Below, piece after piece: positions 21,377 through 33,703 of a stretch of DNA of 64,000 nucleotides. Each line of letters opens with the position of its first letter. The first letter of the stretch is position 1. The notes under the pieces were generated by a model that saw only the letters and a program-made list of their open reading frames with translations, had not been told where the DNA came from and did not search any database. A program made the position numbers and the translations under genes. Origin of the DNA: Tetracladium setigerum (taxonomy: Eukaryota > Ascomycota > Leotiomycetes > Helotiales); contig PZJY01000005.1 in the NCBI GenBank assembly GCA_031472005.1, forward strand, positions 3,286,001 through 3,350,000, in the 5' to 3' direction.

Positions 21377-24217
21377 ATGACATCGGCAGGACCATCAGAC
21401 AGCGGCCCCGGCGGATCGAGGAAAGACTCACTGAAGGAGAAACTAAAGAACCCTTTCAACGAAATTCGGGAAAAGTTTCGCGACTCAAGTCTCTATGACT
21501 TGAAGGTTGGCCTGATACACAAGAAGTATATACCAATTGCGGTCGTACATTTCAATACCCCGCTAACGCTTGCGCAGACATGAACTCGGCAAGTTTGCGA
21601 ATATTGTAGACGACCCCCCAATCCTCACCTTACCACAATTACTGATCCCCGGCAGGTGAATCCCAATCATCGACATGACGAAGAGCACGAGAAAGCAACC
21701 GATGATAAAAGAACCAAGATCGCAGAGTCCCACCGTTACGGATCCTTTGCGCCAGAGCGGCCAGGTAATAATGTGAAGTGGTATGTAGATGGAAGGGATT
21801 ACTACTGGGTAGGTGATTGTATACCTCTGAAAATAGCCAATCTTTTGACAATAATAGGCTGTATCAGTTGCCCTTGAAGCAGCGAAGGAGACAATCTATA
21901 TCGAGGATTGGTGGCTATCCCCAGAGTTGTTCCTTCGTAGACCTCCACATCAAAACCAGGAATACAGGCTGGACCATATACTGAAAAGGAAGGCAGAGGC
22001 CGGAGTCAAGATTTTCGTTATTGTCTATCGTGAAGTTGAGGTACGTATTTCCACAGAATGGCACTTCAGCTCTGACTATCTAGGCCGCATTAACCTGCAA
22101 TTCTGCCCATACCAAACATGCTCTAGTTGCCCTCTGCCCTAAAGGATCTCCTGGACATGGAAACATTGCCATCATGCGACATCCCGATCATAACGTGCTC
22201 GAAAATGCAGCTGACATGACCCTGAAGTGGGCACACCACGAAAAGTTCATAGTCATTGACTATAACACAGCTTTCATTGGAGGTCTAGATCTTTGCTTTG
22301 GACGATGGGATAACCACCAACATCCACTTGCAGATGTCTACCCAGCAGGTGTTGCCGGCGAAATCTGGCCTGGGCAGGACTTCAATAACAACCGAGTTAT
22401 GGACTTCCAGAGTGTTGACGACTGGAAATCAAACGAACTTTCAAAAGCTGAGTATGGCCGTATGCCATGGCACGACGTAGCTATGGGGGTTGTCGGAGAC
22501 TGTGTTTACGACATCGCCGAGCACTTTGTTTTGCGCTGGAACTTTGTCAAACGCGACAAATACAAGCGAGATGGCAGATACGACTGGCTACTGATAGAAG
22601 GCCGTGATGGAGAAGATGAGGACCTTATTGGTGTCCAAAGACCAAAGCATCCCGTAGGAGATTACATCCACCACCCAGTAACGCCTCTTAGCGGAAAGAA
22701 TTTGGGTGATCAACAAGGATCAGTCCACGCACAAATCGTACGTAGCAGTACAGATTGGTCGAGTGGTATCCTTGTAGAACACAGCATTCAAAATGCATAC
22801 TGTGAATTGATTCGAAATGCCGAACATTACGTCTACATTGAGAACCAGTTCTTCATCACTGCCACTGGTGAGGAGCAGGCTCCAATCAAGAACCAGATCG
22901 GGCGGGCGATTGTCGATGCTGTGGTTAAAGCAAGCAAGGAGTCCCGCAAGTTTAGAGTTATCTGCGTTATTCCATCAATTCCTGGCTTTGCTGGTGATCT
23001 TCGAGACGATGCGGCAACTGGAACTCGAGCAATCATGGATTATCAGTACAAGTCGATTTGTCGCGGCGAGCATTCTATTTTTGAACAAATCAAGGCCCAA
23101 GGCGTTGATCCAAACCAACACGTCTTCTTCTTCAACCTCCGGTCTTTCGATCGTCTTAACGTCACTCCTTCGTTGAAAAAGGCAGAGGAAGAGACCGGTA
23201 TCAAATACCAGGACGTTCAGCGTGCCGAAGCAGAAGAAATCATGGGCGAGGGTATCCATGGATCTAAGGCAGAAGGAGACTTCGAAGAAGGCGATACTCA
23301 CATGGGTAGAAGAGTTCGAGGAGATCCTCGCCCAGACAAAACTGGTGATAAGGAAAAGCAGGAGCTCGCAGAGAAGAAAAAGAAGTTCGAGGAAGCGCAG
23401 GGGGGCCAGGAGATCACTACCGCCGACAGCGTTGCCCACGCCGCAATGTACGACACACCCAGTTTGGTGGATGAAAAATGGGAGGGTCCTCTGTCTGGGG
23501 AAGTCGACAACTGGATTCAAGAAGAACTCTACATTCATGGCAAAACTATGATTGTAGATGATAAACACGTGATTTGTGGCAGTTCTAACATCAACGATCG
23601 CTCTCAGTTAGGTGAACACGACAGCGAGTTAGCAATCGTGATGACGGACACCAAAACGATTAAAACCACAATGGATGGCAAGCCATTCGAGGCTGGTTAC
23701 CACGCAGCAACACTAAGACGATACTTGTGGAGAGAACATCTCGGATTGCTACCACCTCAACAGCATGACGCAAAAGATGATCCAAATGCCCAGCCCCCAG
23801 ATGTGCCCAATGATCCTCAAGAAAACGAGACTTACAAGGAGGTCGCCGATCCTTTGAATGATGAATTATGGGAGATTTGGACAACTAGGGCAACCAAAAA
23901 CATGGAAATCTTCAGGCAACTCTTCCATGCTGATCCGGATGATCATGGTAAATTCAATCCTCTCTTTCCTCATCCATGATAGCGAATTAACATTTGGTCT
24001 AGTTAAAACCTTTGAGGATTACGATCGTTTCCTTCCAGCCAAGGGGATCAAATCAGGTCATATTTACGATAGAATGCTGCCCGCAGAGGAAATTCGGGCG
24101 AAGTTGGATCAGATCAAGGGGCATCTCGTTTGGATGCCGCTGGACTTTTTGCGGGATGCGGAGATGGCTGAGAAGGGGTTGCAGGTTAATGCTTTCACGG
24201 AGAGTATCTATACCTAG
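21377..24217 (+). CDS. Phospholipase D with two HKD motifs
   Basis: Six exons: 21377-21525, 21578-21605, 21656-21808, 21858-22040, 22084-23947 and 24003-24217, giving 863 aa with consistent phases. The first catalytic motif is HHEKFIVID (His223, Lys225, Asp230) and the second is HGKTMIVDD (His656, Lys658, Asp663). Both are followed by the Gly/Ser-rich turns typical of PLD (GGLDLCFGRWD, CGSSNINDRSQLG). The block IENQFFITATG is also diagnostic. Enzymes of this family hydrolyse phosphatidylcholine to phosphatidic acid and choline. No PX or PH domain is visible, unlike yeast Spo14, so this is the shorter fungal PLD class. A charged Lys/Glu insert lies before the second motif (about residues 585-620). 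Exon 2 is only 28 nt. The start is the first ATG, and the N-terminal 50 residues are polar. Confidence 0.92.
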
Positions 24218-24684
24218 TTATGCATCTGAGGGAAGAGGGGAAGGGGGTAAATGGGAAAGGGGAAGGATTTGACAGGCTGGACCGTTGGGTTTTTGCGTTT
24301 GATGCATGGAATGGGTTGGTTGCATGGCTTTTTGTGTGGTTCGGGCAGAGTTCCAGTCTTCTCAAAATTGGACCTTTTTATTGATACCTCATACAATTCT
24401 TAACTTTCAAGCTGTTGCTCACATCTTACTTTCCTGGATCCATTCCTCAAAAGGGGAGTATGATCTCAAGAGCTCTCAACTTGAAAGTCCGATTCTTAGC
24501 TTTGACCATAATATTCCGCGGCACTTGCCTACCTACGAAATGTGGAAAGGGATTCAGTAGGAAATCTCCCAGAAAATACAGAAGAAGAAAGAAAAGGTTC
24601 AGATAGGTGAATCCACAACTTTTGATAGCAATCATAGCTTAACATTATTTTCTTGGTCTATCCCACTTCCTCGGCCCTCTAACT
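24218..24684. other. Convergent 3' flanks
   Basis: Between the 3' ends of the PLD gene (+) and the glutathione transferase gene (-). No gene seen. Confidence 0.5.
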
Positions 24685-25935
24685 TTAAGCCTTGCTAGCA
24701 GCAAATGCTACAGCGCCCACCTCAACATCCTCTTTCAAAATTGCCGGCTCTGGTCCAAAAGGTGTAATTCCAAACGGATTGATCTGCCCATGACTCTTGG
24801 TATAATGTTTCTTAATATGCTCAAACTCAGTGGTATCCTTAAACGCCGGGAAATTCCAATACAAATTCCTCAACCAAGCGTGAAGATATGGATATCCACT
24901 TCTAATATCCTTCAAGTTCGTCTTGAAGTGCTGGACATAGACGACGTCGAAGCGGACGATCGTGGTGAAGAGACGGACGTCGACTTCGGTGAGGGTGTTG
25001 CCGAAGTAGAACTTTCCTCCTCCGGACTTGCTGACGCTGGCGAGATGTTCTTCTACGCGGTCGAGGGATTTGAAGAGGATCTTCACGGCTTTTTCGTACG
25101 CTTCTTGGGTGGTTGCGAAGCCGGACTTGTAGACGCCGTTGTTGATGTCGTCGTAAATCCAGCCGTTTGCTTCGTCGATTTGGGATTGTAGAGCAGTGGG
25201 GAAGAGGTCGACGTTCTTGTACTTGTCTTCGAGGAGGTCGTCAAACTGTGTATGGTTAGTAATGCCCAGGAGGAAGAAAAAAATAGAGAGAAAGAGAAGG
25301 GGAACGTACTTCTGTGTAAAACATCCTAATGATCTCACTGCTCTCGTTACTCACGATTCGGCCTTGCTTCTTGTCGAAGAGGACTGGAACTGTGAATCGT
25401 CCCTTGTATTCCGAATCAACATTGAAGTACAGATCCCTCAAATGTGAGAACCCTCGTGTCCTGGAACTGGATCTGCGGTCACTTCTTCGCCTGGCACGTC
25501 GCTGTCTTCTGATGTAGAGAAACGCCATCCCTTCGCTCCCAGGTGCCAGTGCACACTTGTGTATGGTATGATAGATTCGAGACCCTTGAGTTTGCGAACG
25601 ATCAGGGTACGATGGGCCCAAGGACATGCGTAGGAGACCTGTGTTTAAGCTGTTAGTTCGATATCTGGGAGGTTTGTGAGGGGTAGCAGGAGTTGTAACA
25701 TACGTAAAGATGGTATCGGTCTGCCTCTGGAGGGAACTGCCCGCCCTTCTTAACGAAATCACGGAACTGCGAAGCTCCTCTCTTGAACTCTCCGCTCTTG
25801 TCATCTGGCGCAACCCAGTCTGTGATCTTTCCAGCCTATCGGATATGTTAGCCAATGGATCCAAAGTTCTTCTTGCAGCAGCAGGTCTCATCCCGCTGAT
25901 TGCACGAAGTGTAAAGCAATGGACGAGCTTACCAT
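24685..25935 (-). CDS. Omega-class glutathione S-transferase / glutathionyl-hydroquinone reductase (Ecm4/Gto type), apparent -1 frameshift
   Basis: Coding exons on the minus strand: 25935-25933 (only the ATG), 25835-25704, 25638-25310 and 25245-24685. Together they total one base short of 342 codons. The start codon is followed at once by an intron (GTAAGC at 25932), and splicing gives MAGKITDWVAPDDKSGEF. The catalytic Cys is in VSYACPWAHRTL (Cys50). The C-terminal domain contains DEANGWIYDDINNGVYKSGF and the signature VDVRLFTTIVRFDVVY. Xi/omega enzymes of this type reduce glutathionyl-hydroquinones and other S-glutathionyl conjugates. In exon 3, the frame carrying PGEEVTADPVPGHEG runs into a TGA (25440-25438), while the conserved LRDLYFNVDSEYKGRFTVPV continues in the neighbouring frame. 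One extra T near 25449-25450 restores a 341-aa protein of normal length. The lesion is probably a base-calling error, but a pseudogene is possible. Confidence 0.86.
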
Positions 25936-26920
25936 TTTGAAGATTGAATTGGTCGCAAAGTAGCTCTTGGTAGTAGTTGTGGGGAGGATCTTGAAATGTC
26001 CAGATAATTGTTGGACTCTTGAAAGCATTTACCTGTTGCGGTGTTTGTGTGTGTGGAAGAGGAATGGAAAAGATAGGAGAGTGAACAGATGACCAGAAAT
26101 ATATAGAGGGAGAGAGGGAGCTTTTCCCGATTACCTACCTGCCTTACCTGCGAATTTGTGATGCTTCCATAACCAGTGGTTCAGCATCATGACGAACGAA
26201 GAAAGCGGATTGCGGGCCATGGCTTGGTAGTGGAGCGGAAAATGCGGGAGTGTTAATAATCATGACAAAGGGCGCATAAGCGAACTCATAGTCCAAATTG
26301 GCCGCTTACCCTAAGTGAAGTTAAATAAACATAAGAGATTCTAATCACTTTTCGGACTAGCGACTCACCCATTTGCTCAGACTGGATTCTAGAACTATTT
26401 AATCTACGTTGATGATTCGAAATCTTTGACGAACGAATACCTGCACACTGTCAGGTGGATGTTTGGCAGAGTACCCGCTTCCCTGCCACCAATGTATCTG
26501 CAAAGACACCTTGAAGATGTATAGAAATAGAGAGAGAAAGGTAAGATTAGATGTTTCTAAATGTGATAATCACGCATAACTACCAAAGTCTACAGCCATA
26601 AGCACAAGTAACGAAACGTGGGGCTTGACCATCACAGCCAGCTAATACCTCTACAAAGAAATCAGCCAGTGGGCTATTTACTTACCTGCGACAATATTTC
26701 TAAAGGCATACGGGCCGCAGACTTTTGTTCATATTGATATGAATCAAGAAAGCATTTTAATGGCATTATGAACCTAGATGACAAGTCCCAGAGTACTATT
26801 GACGAGCAAGAGAAATCCCCACCTCCGATGGAAGAACGCCAGAAAGCCTCCCCATATTCCAACAATATCCGACAAACATCCCTTCCGCCCAACTAAATAC
26901 AGCTCAGCACCCCCCACTAG
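25936..26920. other. Intergenic gap, GST promoter and yvc1 3' flank
   Basis: No gene seen on either strand. Confidence 0.5.
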
Positions 26921-29171
26921 TTACGAACCATTCGCAGCAACTTCGCTCCAGGTAGGTTTGTCATCACTCGCCTCTCCTTCGTCGGCGGCACCCCCTTCGA
27001 TCTGGATCAAATCCTCAGTCTCCTTCCCCTTTCCATGGCCATTGCCAGTACCCTTATCCCCTAGTAGTTGCAAAATTAGGCCCTTCAATTCCTTGACCTC
27101 GACTTGCAGCTGCTTGCATAGCACTTCTGCAGGCTCCTCCTCCAGATTTGGCGACACCAGAGAGCATCTCTTGTCCCAGCCTTCACCCTCAAAGTCAACC
27201 TCTCCAGCCATGTGCTCCCATTCCTCTACCGTATCGTCATCCTCCTCCCCGTGTCTGCGATTGAAATTGACCTTCTTGGCACTCCTGGTTTCCCAGTAAG
27301 CGGCGACCACGAGAAGCGGACTGTACAGAATGCCCATGACAATATCATTTAATTTGGAGTAGTTCTTATCAGACATCCACCATTCAAAGGGATAACCAAG
27401 CAAAATAGCTCAATAAGGTTGAATGGGGCGATGAAGACGTTCTCGTCTGGCGCTCGAACGAACTGCATGGTTTTCTGGGCAAAGAGGGCCATGTATTCGT
27501 CAACTGCATTGCCAGTGATATCTTCATAGGCCGAATTATACAGGGCGATGAGGACGTTGAGCAGAATGACCATTACGACAAATGTGAACAAGTAGTAGAG
27601 AATGATACCAAATGGCGGGGCAAATCTTTCAAACCCGTCAAAATCAGGGGATTGCATGATTGCGTTTGCCATGGCTTGAAGAATGAAAGTTGTGGCCTAT
27701 GAGAAATTAGTCGAAGGCTTGTATACAAGAGTGGTGATCTGCTCACCTCAACGTTGGCGTCTGCGTTATCCATACCAATGAATGCCTGGAGGAACCCGAT
27801 GATGATCACAATAAGGAGAGAGAAGAAAATCAAAGATTCTTTCATCATGACCTTGAGCACAACTATCATGGCGCCAAAGAATTGAACCGAGTCAAGGTAG
27901 AGCATAAGTCGCATCCAGAACATTGGGGCAGAAAACGCCAAGAAGTTGTAACTCAACCTGTTAAGCCTTCCTCTGGGTCCATGAACATGATGCTCAATGG
28001 GATGGCTCAGAGCCATAATCCTGGTGATCAGAGATGTGGTGAGCAAAGCGTAAAGAACAAGGTTGAAAGCGTTCCAGAATCCAAGATAATTCCGTCCGAC
28101 CTTCCAGAATTTGGCGAACTCATCGGCTAGGAAACCAAATGTAAAGAAGTAAAGAAGAACCTCGGCTGCATCCAAATCTCCGGTGGGATTGACGGTGTTG
28201 ATAGCTCCAGTATAAAGGCCAAGATAGATGATTGATATAATGACCTGGGTAGCATTCTGATATATCGGTGCTCGCATACGATCAGGATGGAAATGCGCCC
28301 AATAACTCGTGTTGCTCTTCTCCTTGAAATCGATAAAGGAACTTGGGTCTTGCTCGTCTTGGATCAACCAGCCACGCCAGAGGTAATTGACACACTTCTG
28401 GTATCCTGAGGAGCCAGAAACAAGCAGAGAATGGAGATCAACAGCCCTTTCGATTACATTTGTCGCCTGTGTTTCTCCGCCCTCGACACAAATTGCATAA
28501 CGTTTGAGGAGAATATTCTGGAAGAGGTAATTTTGGTCATCTTCGCGCTCAATTCTGTAAATGATTAGCGGCCGGCTCATCTGTCTAAGATTGACACATA
28601 CATCTCCTTCGCAATGACCTCGCAAGCCGTAGCCCTCAATTCGTGCAAATCGGCATCCCACAGCTCCAGCAGGGCTTGCTTCTTGAACCACCTCTTATTG
28701 ACGAGCAGGCAATACACAACACAAGCGCCATGGTCCTTTCCACCGGCAGCGTGTGCCGCTTTTATGACAGCTTTTGTGATGATCTTGCCATGCGGAGTAG
28801 TGATATGCGACTCCTTCAACTCGCAGGGTATGACCTCCTCGATCAGGTATTTCAATCGCAGGGCGACCTTTGTAACATCTTTCGCTGGAATTGCGGAGAC
28901 GATATCTTCATCGTGAAAGGTAGGGAGGACTAAACGCATAACAACTACCGGTTAGTCGAAGCTTTTCGAGGTGGTAGAGGGAGGAGGGAAGGTTCTGCAA
29001 CTCACGATGGCGGGCATCGTCGCGCCAGCGGTGGCGGTCCTGGCTGGTGAGGGGATTGCGATTAGCTTCGTTGTTTATCCTAATTGATTCCGTCCTTTGA
29101 AGAATCCGTCCAATTGACAATGGATGGAAAGAATAACTTACTTGCCCTCCGCACCAAATAATCGCCTCCAT
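26921..29171 (-). CDS. yvc1: TRPY-type vacuolar cation channel Yvc1, apparent -1 frameshift
   Basis: Five exons on the minus strand: 29171-29142, 29039-29006, 28929-28602, 28554-27747 and 27696-26921. They fall one base short of 659 codons. The N-terminal cytosolic domain starts LLPTFHDEDIVSAIPAKDV. Transmembrane spans include QVIISIIYLGLYTGAI, LLYFFTFGFLADEFAKFW, and AFNLVLYALLTTSLITRIMA. The pore-region block FILQAMANAIMQSPDF is followed by the last helix LFTFVVMVILLNVLIALYNSAY. Yvc1 releases Ca2+ from the vacuole on osmotic or mechanical stimulation (known for yeast). The conserved C-terminal FEWWMSDKNYSKLNDIVMGI is out of frame with IELFCLVIP. One base is missing at CCCTTT (27386-27391). 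The acidic, Asp/Glu-rich C-terminus resembles the Ca2+-sensing tail of yeast Yvc1. Exons 1-2 are the least certain part. Confidence 0.88.
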
Positions 29172-31137
29172 TGAACCATTTTGTGCGTTCTTTTTTGGGC
29201 TTGGATGCTGATAGAAGATACTGTTCTCGTAGGGATACTCTGATCACTCACTCCTCGTATCTGTGCCGAGAGCGATAACAGTCCTCACAGCTTCCACAAG
29301 AAGTTGAGACTAAGAATCACACGAGGAAGAGAAAGCAGAGGGGGAGAAGAAAAAGAAGAGCTCGAATTTCCCCACAATTTAGCTCAGGTTTGATGTGCCG
29401 TTGGAGATTCCCAGATTTCTTCCCAGATTCCCAGATTTCCAGACGGCAGCAGCTGCTGCTTGTTTTTTGAAGCTCCAAAACGGTTCTTGGCGCGCGGAGT
29501 CAAATGACGTTGTCGTGTTCTGCCGCTGCATGTTGGCGGACTTGACCCGGGCGGTTTCGAAATGAGAGGGGCCCTGTCCAGCTGAGCTGGCGAGCTAGTC
29601 TTGGTGGTAGTGGTGGAATATAAACATCACGCGTGAGGAGACGCCTTGATAATAATGGGGAGAAGGGTTGGTGGTTGTTCGATTAAAGTGCACAAGATAT
29701 TGAGGAAACTGTTTTTTTTTTTTATTCAACAGACTAGCAATCGACCAGGATGTGAGATGCAGCTTCAACCACCCCTGGTATGTCAGATCCAAGCTTTCGG
29801 GGTACGAGGCTGAGATCTCTAATGTGAGGCAGGGGTATGTACGCTAGAGTGAAGATAGAATGTCTAGGGCGAGGTATAATGTTAAGAGAGATTAATTCTA
29901 AGGACTACGATAATAATAAGATTAATACTTAGCTAGTTATTATTACGATTACGGCTAGTAAATATATACATATGTTAAGCGTCACTTAAGCGATCTATTC
30001 TTGACAAGAAACATTCAGTTATACAAGCCGGTTTGGAAAAGCCGGCCCACTCGTCTTTTCCAGATGCAAGGTTCCTGCCTTCAAACGCTATACCCAGAGA
30101 AAGAAATCCCTTCAGGAGATCAGGTAGATCTAGAATTGACTTTGGGCTTTTCATTTTGCCATCTTACTTCCAAGATTCGCCAGCAGCACATACTTCGTAC
30201 GCCGCTTGAAGTTTGGCTCGACCTATCCGGTCTTAAATAAGGGCTATATACCTCTACGAATTGAGGGAACTATGATTTTGTGGGTTTTCCATTCTGTTTC
30301 CTTTGCTTGATTTCACTACTCATTTTGTTGGTGAAGCAGCTACGGATTCAAACTGCAGAAGCATTTCAGCCTCTAAGCTCTAACTGCGCAATAATTTCTG
30401 GAACTTGAGTTTTGGTCAGATCTTGAATCAAATTCAACTTCAACTTAGCCAGCGCTTGCGAGGACTGCGCCAAAATTTACTTGGGTAGATAAACATATTC
30501 TAGGCGATCCAATATCAATTTTATCTTTACCGAGGCTTCGATATTTATGATCTTATTATAGAAGGAGAAGTGTCTGGTCAGATCTAAAATTACATATAGC
30601 AACCAGACTGACTTTCTCAGGAAGATTTGTGAGCTAAGCATGCTCGAAAGGGAACAATCATTTTGCGCGTTTTACTATTCATTGGAAAACCGACGACTTT
30701 TTCTATTCTGCAATCCAGTCCTTGGGACTCGAATCGGTTCTTTACTCACTATACTTAACTTTGACCTTTGGAGATACATGCCTTCCGAATCGTTGACCTT
30801 TCTTCCAAACCTGGTTCTAGCAGACATTACTCAGCTTATAGTTCATAAATACTCATTTTGGTATATTTTCGCAAGAAAATAGCAACAACGTTCTTCCTAG
30901 ACGAAAGCTGAAGCCATCTTCGAAAAGTCGAAAAGATTGTGAAGAGAACAACAGCGAAACTATGGGACCTCATGGAGCACCCTATAAATGATACTAAGCT
31001 GTGCGGAAGTACAAACAGAGCATACGGGACAACTACCTATGCGTCTAGAATTACATTGCTTCAAAAAAAAATAAAAAAATTCCTCCGATCCCAATCCTTT
31101 TCTTGTATCAGAAAGATGGGACTAACGAATGTGAGCT
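29172..31137. other. Gene-poor interval with AT-rich stretch
   Basis: 29172-29620 is the yvc1 promoter and carries repeated CCCAGATT words (29410-29440). A run of T lies at 29711-29722. From about 29860 to 30000 the sequence turns AT-rich with TAATAATAAG-like words, as in degraded repeats. No gene seen. Confidence 0.45.
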
Positions 31138-31800
31138 TTACTCAAGGCGAAACGTCTCCTCGACCAGGTCGGGACGTATTGCCTCACCATGCATAATGCC
31201 ATGTATATAACACTCCCCGATGAGCTCGTAATCAGAATGATGTTTGTGGAAAACAAAGGGAACGGTGGCGCCGTGGGGCAGACAGATCCTATCGCCAGCA
31301 GTAGCCGCGCCGGATACTAGACCTACGTAGTGATTCCTCGTGACATAGAATACGGCACCACCAATGAGGTTAGCGAATGCAGCAGCGGTCTGCCAATATC
31401 TAGCCACGACCATCTGTGCCTCGAGCGGTAGATCGAAGTATTTGGATGCCTCCTGCTCTGAAGTGACAGAGAAGATCATATCGCGCAGATTATCCGGCCA
31501 TGCTCCAGTCGCTTAAGTAGCCATTGCGAAGTCTCGGTATGATCGAAATCGATCGATTGTTGACTCAAGATGAGGTCCTTTGGCATTGCCAATTGGTAGA
31601 CGTAACAATACTTCATCTTGCGTCTCACCGGTAGGATTGTCGGTAACGCATTGGATTAGTCGACGGGAGTCTTCCATGGCGTCAACAAACGATAGGATGT
31701 TGTCCGTCCTCATTCTATAACTGCTGTGCTCGTGATATTATCGATAGAGAAGCCTCTAACCGTCGTCTCGTCATCGCCGCCCTCCTTGTTTAGATCGCGC
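31138..31800 (-). pseudogene. HET-domain incompatibility protein, C-terminal relic
   Basis: The minus strand encodes the typical C-terminal end of fungal HET proteins. The segment AATAGDRICLPHGATVPFV is followed by DYELIGECYIHGIMHGE. A same-frame upstream part runs 31713-31516 (ILSFVDAMEDSRRLIQ), separated by an in-frame TAA at 31515-31513. Further upstream, at about 31800-31740, a VRGFSIDNITSTAV segment like the pre-terminal HET block lies in another frame. An additional TGA interrupts that frame upstream. The N-terminal HET domain itself is absent. HET proteins trigger cell death on fusion with incompatible strains. This copy is broken by nonsense, frame change and 5' loss, so it is very likely non-functional. 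Two stops could derive from CAA or CGA by C-to-T change, as repeat-induced point mutation would cause (inference). Confidence 0.6.
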
Positions 31801-32049
31801 TGCTGTTGCGCAAGCGCCGCGCGAAGGAATCAGAATCGCACGGCGGCGGCAGTGGGTTGGGAATCCCCATGGGTCGCAGAAGCTCGCGACTTCAAGATGA
31901 AAAGTTTGTTATTGAATATAAATATCTGTTATGAACAACAACCATCTAAAGCGGTAAATCCTTACTCAAAGGAAAGTTCTAAAACAAAAGCTTAATGAGA
32001 ACGCACAATTACAATACGGCACCTAGCTTACCTCGCCTCTCCAGCCTAG

Positions 32050-32888
32050 TCAGTAGGTAATCGTAACCATCTTGCCTTGCCATTTCGCGAAAGAATCCTC
32101 ACCACTCATCACGCACTCTTCCAAAATCCAAGCTGCAACATCGGCCCTAGAGATCGTGTACCCGACAGCGACATCTCCCTCCCAACTCTTCTCTCCTTCC
32201 CCAGATCCTCAACACTGACTCTCAAAGACCCCCTGCCCAACCTTTTTCCGTCCATCAAAAAGCTGGGTCTCACAGCCACCCACTCCCTGCCAGAAGCCAT
32301 AACAAGTGCCTCCATATTCTTCTATAAATCAGATCAATTTGGAGTTCGAGTCTGGAATGTGAAAGTTGTACATACCTTATCATAATGGGGAATTTGTAAA
32401 CGTCTATAAAGCGGCATCATCAGGCAAGGCACATCCTGCCCCTTGTCACTGATACCAGTGGTGCTCAAAACCACTATCCGGGTCCGTTTTCCACTCTCTG
32501 GTCGCAAGATAGCAGGATCGGCTTCCAATTCTTCTAAAGCTTTCAAGATAGCAGTCGTGCCGTCCGCGCATATCGTTGGATCCGGAGACGTAATCGACAG
32601 ACCCTTGCGTTGCATTGTCATCCCGATGGAGGAGACTACAATGTCTACGAGCCGGTTGTCATTGATGAGGCAAGACTTGAGGGATGGGATGGAGCGAATG
32701 TCGCCGGAGAAGATGTGCAGGTTGGAATAATCAGCGAAGGAGTCGAGTTTAGAGGGGGTGCGAGCGAGGACGTTGATAGTTGTTGAAGAGGAGGCGGCGG
32801 CCAGGAATTGAGTGAGGAAGGAGAGACCTGTGCCTGCTGTTCCACCAAAGAGAGCGACAGTTGGGAGATTTGATGCTGGTGAAGACAT
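32050..32888 (-). CDS. NAD(P)-binding Rossmann protein (NmrA-like/atypical SDR), apparent -1 frameshift
   Basis: Two exons on the minus strand, 32888-32376 and 32321-32050, together one base short of 262 codons. The N-terminal nucleotide-binding motif is VALFGGTAGTGLSFLTQFL. INVLARTPSKL follows, then VVSSIGMTMQRKG and TRIVVLSTTGI. Exon 2 opens with MEALVMASGREWVAVRPSFL. The family ending VGYTISRADVAAWILEE is present but lies one frame away from the start of exon 2. The switch falls near 32190-32225, probably at the GG of 32207-32208. With one base restored the protein is 261 aa, normal for the family. Such proteins act as NAD(P)H sensors or reductases and the exact role is unknown. The gene converges on nothing and lies just upstream of the HET relic on the same strand. 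Confidence 0.78.
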
Positions 32889-33703
32889 AGTAGTTGTATT
32901 GAAAGTGTAGAAGTTTAGGTGAATTGTGAAGGGTCGAGAATACTTTTGAAGAATGTTTAAAATGGCAAAGTTGAATAGGATTTTGATGAGAGAGAAAAAC
33001 TGATGGATATACTGCTTTGTATGTGATTGAACCGCTGAATTGATTGCAAAAAATAAGAAGACGAGAGAAAGAGATGTCGATATTTATCAAGGATTATTCA
33101 CTTGAATCAATCCCTGGACACAGCCATCATCAAATGTGTACTATACGTGGGATGTGGAGCGACGGTGGAATACAACACAAGACCAAGACTCCATCGCTGT
33201 ACACAAACACAATGGTGCCTCTCGAGCGGACGAATATCATGTATATTTTGTGGCGAAGACCTGAGCGATGGTGAAGTTCGGATGAACTGCAAGATATGAA
33301 GGATTCGCCAAGTAAGCTAAGCAAGCCAGGTTTGAAATATACGCAGCGTGATGGAAGATGCAGCCGATGCGGACGAAATATTGTGCCGTTGATTTGCTCC
33401 ATCACCCGCGTGGCGTTTTTAGCCTCTTGGCATCTATACTCAATTATCAGGTTGTCGACTTGAATTTACGGACGTATGTGTGAGAAGGGAGACTCCCTAT
33501 CGAAACAGGAGAAGAAGAAAATGATGATCAACGAACATGGTTTTATAGCCTCCATATGAGCTTGAACAAAATGAACATGAATGTAGTATGTGTGTAGGTA
33601 CCTATGTATGTATGTATTACCAACTGTTTATCCCCCCAACTTTATACAGCAAGAAAAGAAGCGCCACCTATTTACAACTCCCCATCAACCAACTTCAACC
33701 ATC
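32889..33703. other. Intergenic gap
   Basis: Promoter of the NmrA-like gene and 3' flank of the pectate lyase gene. Short TATG repeats lie near 33600. No gene seen. Confidence 0.5.
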
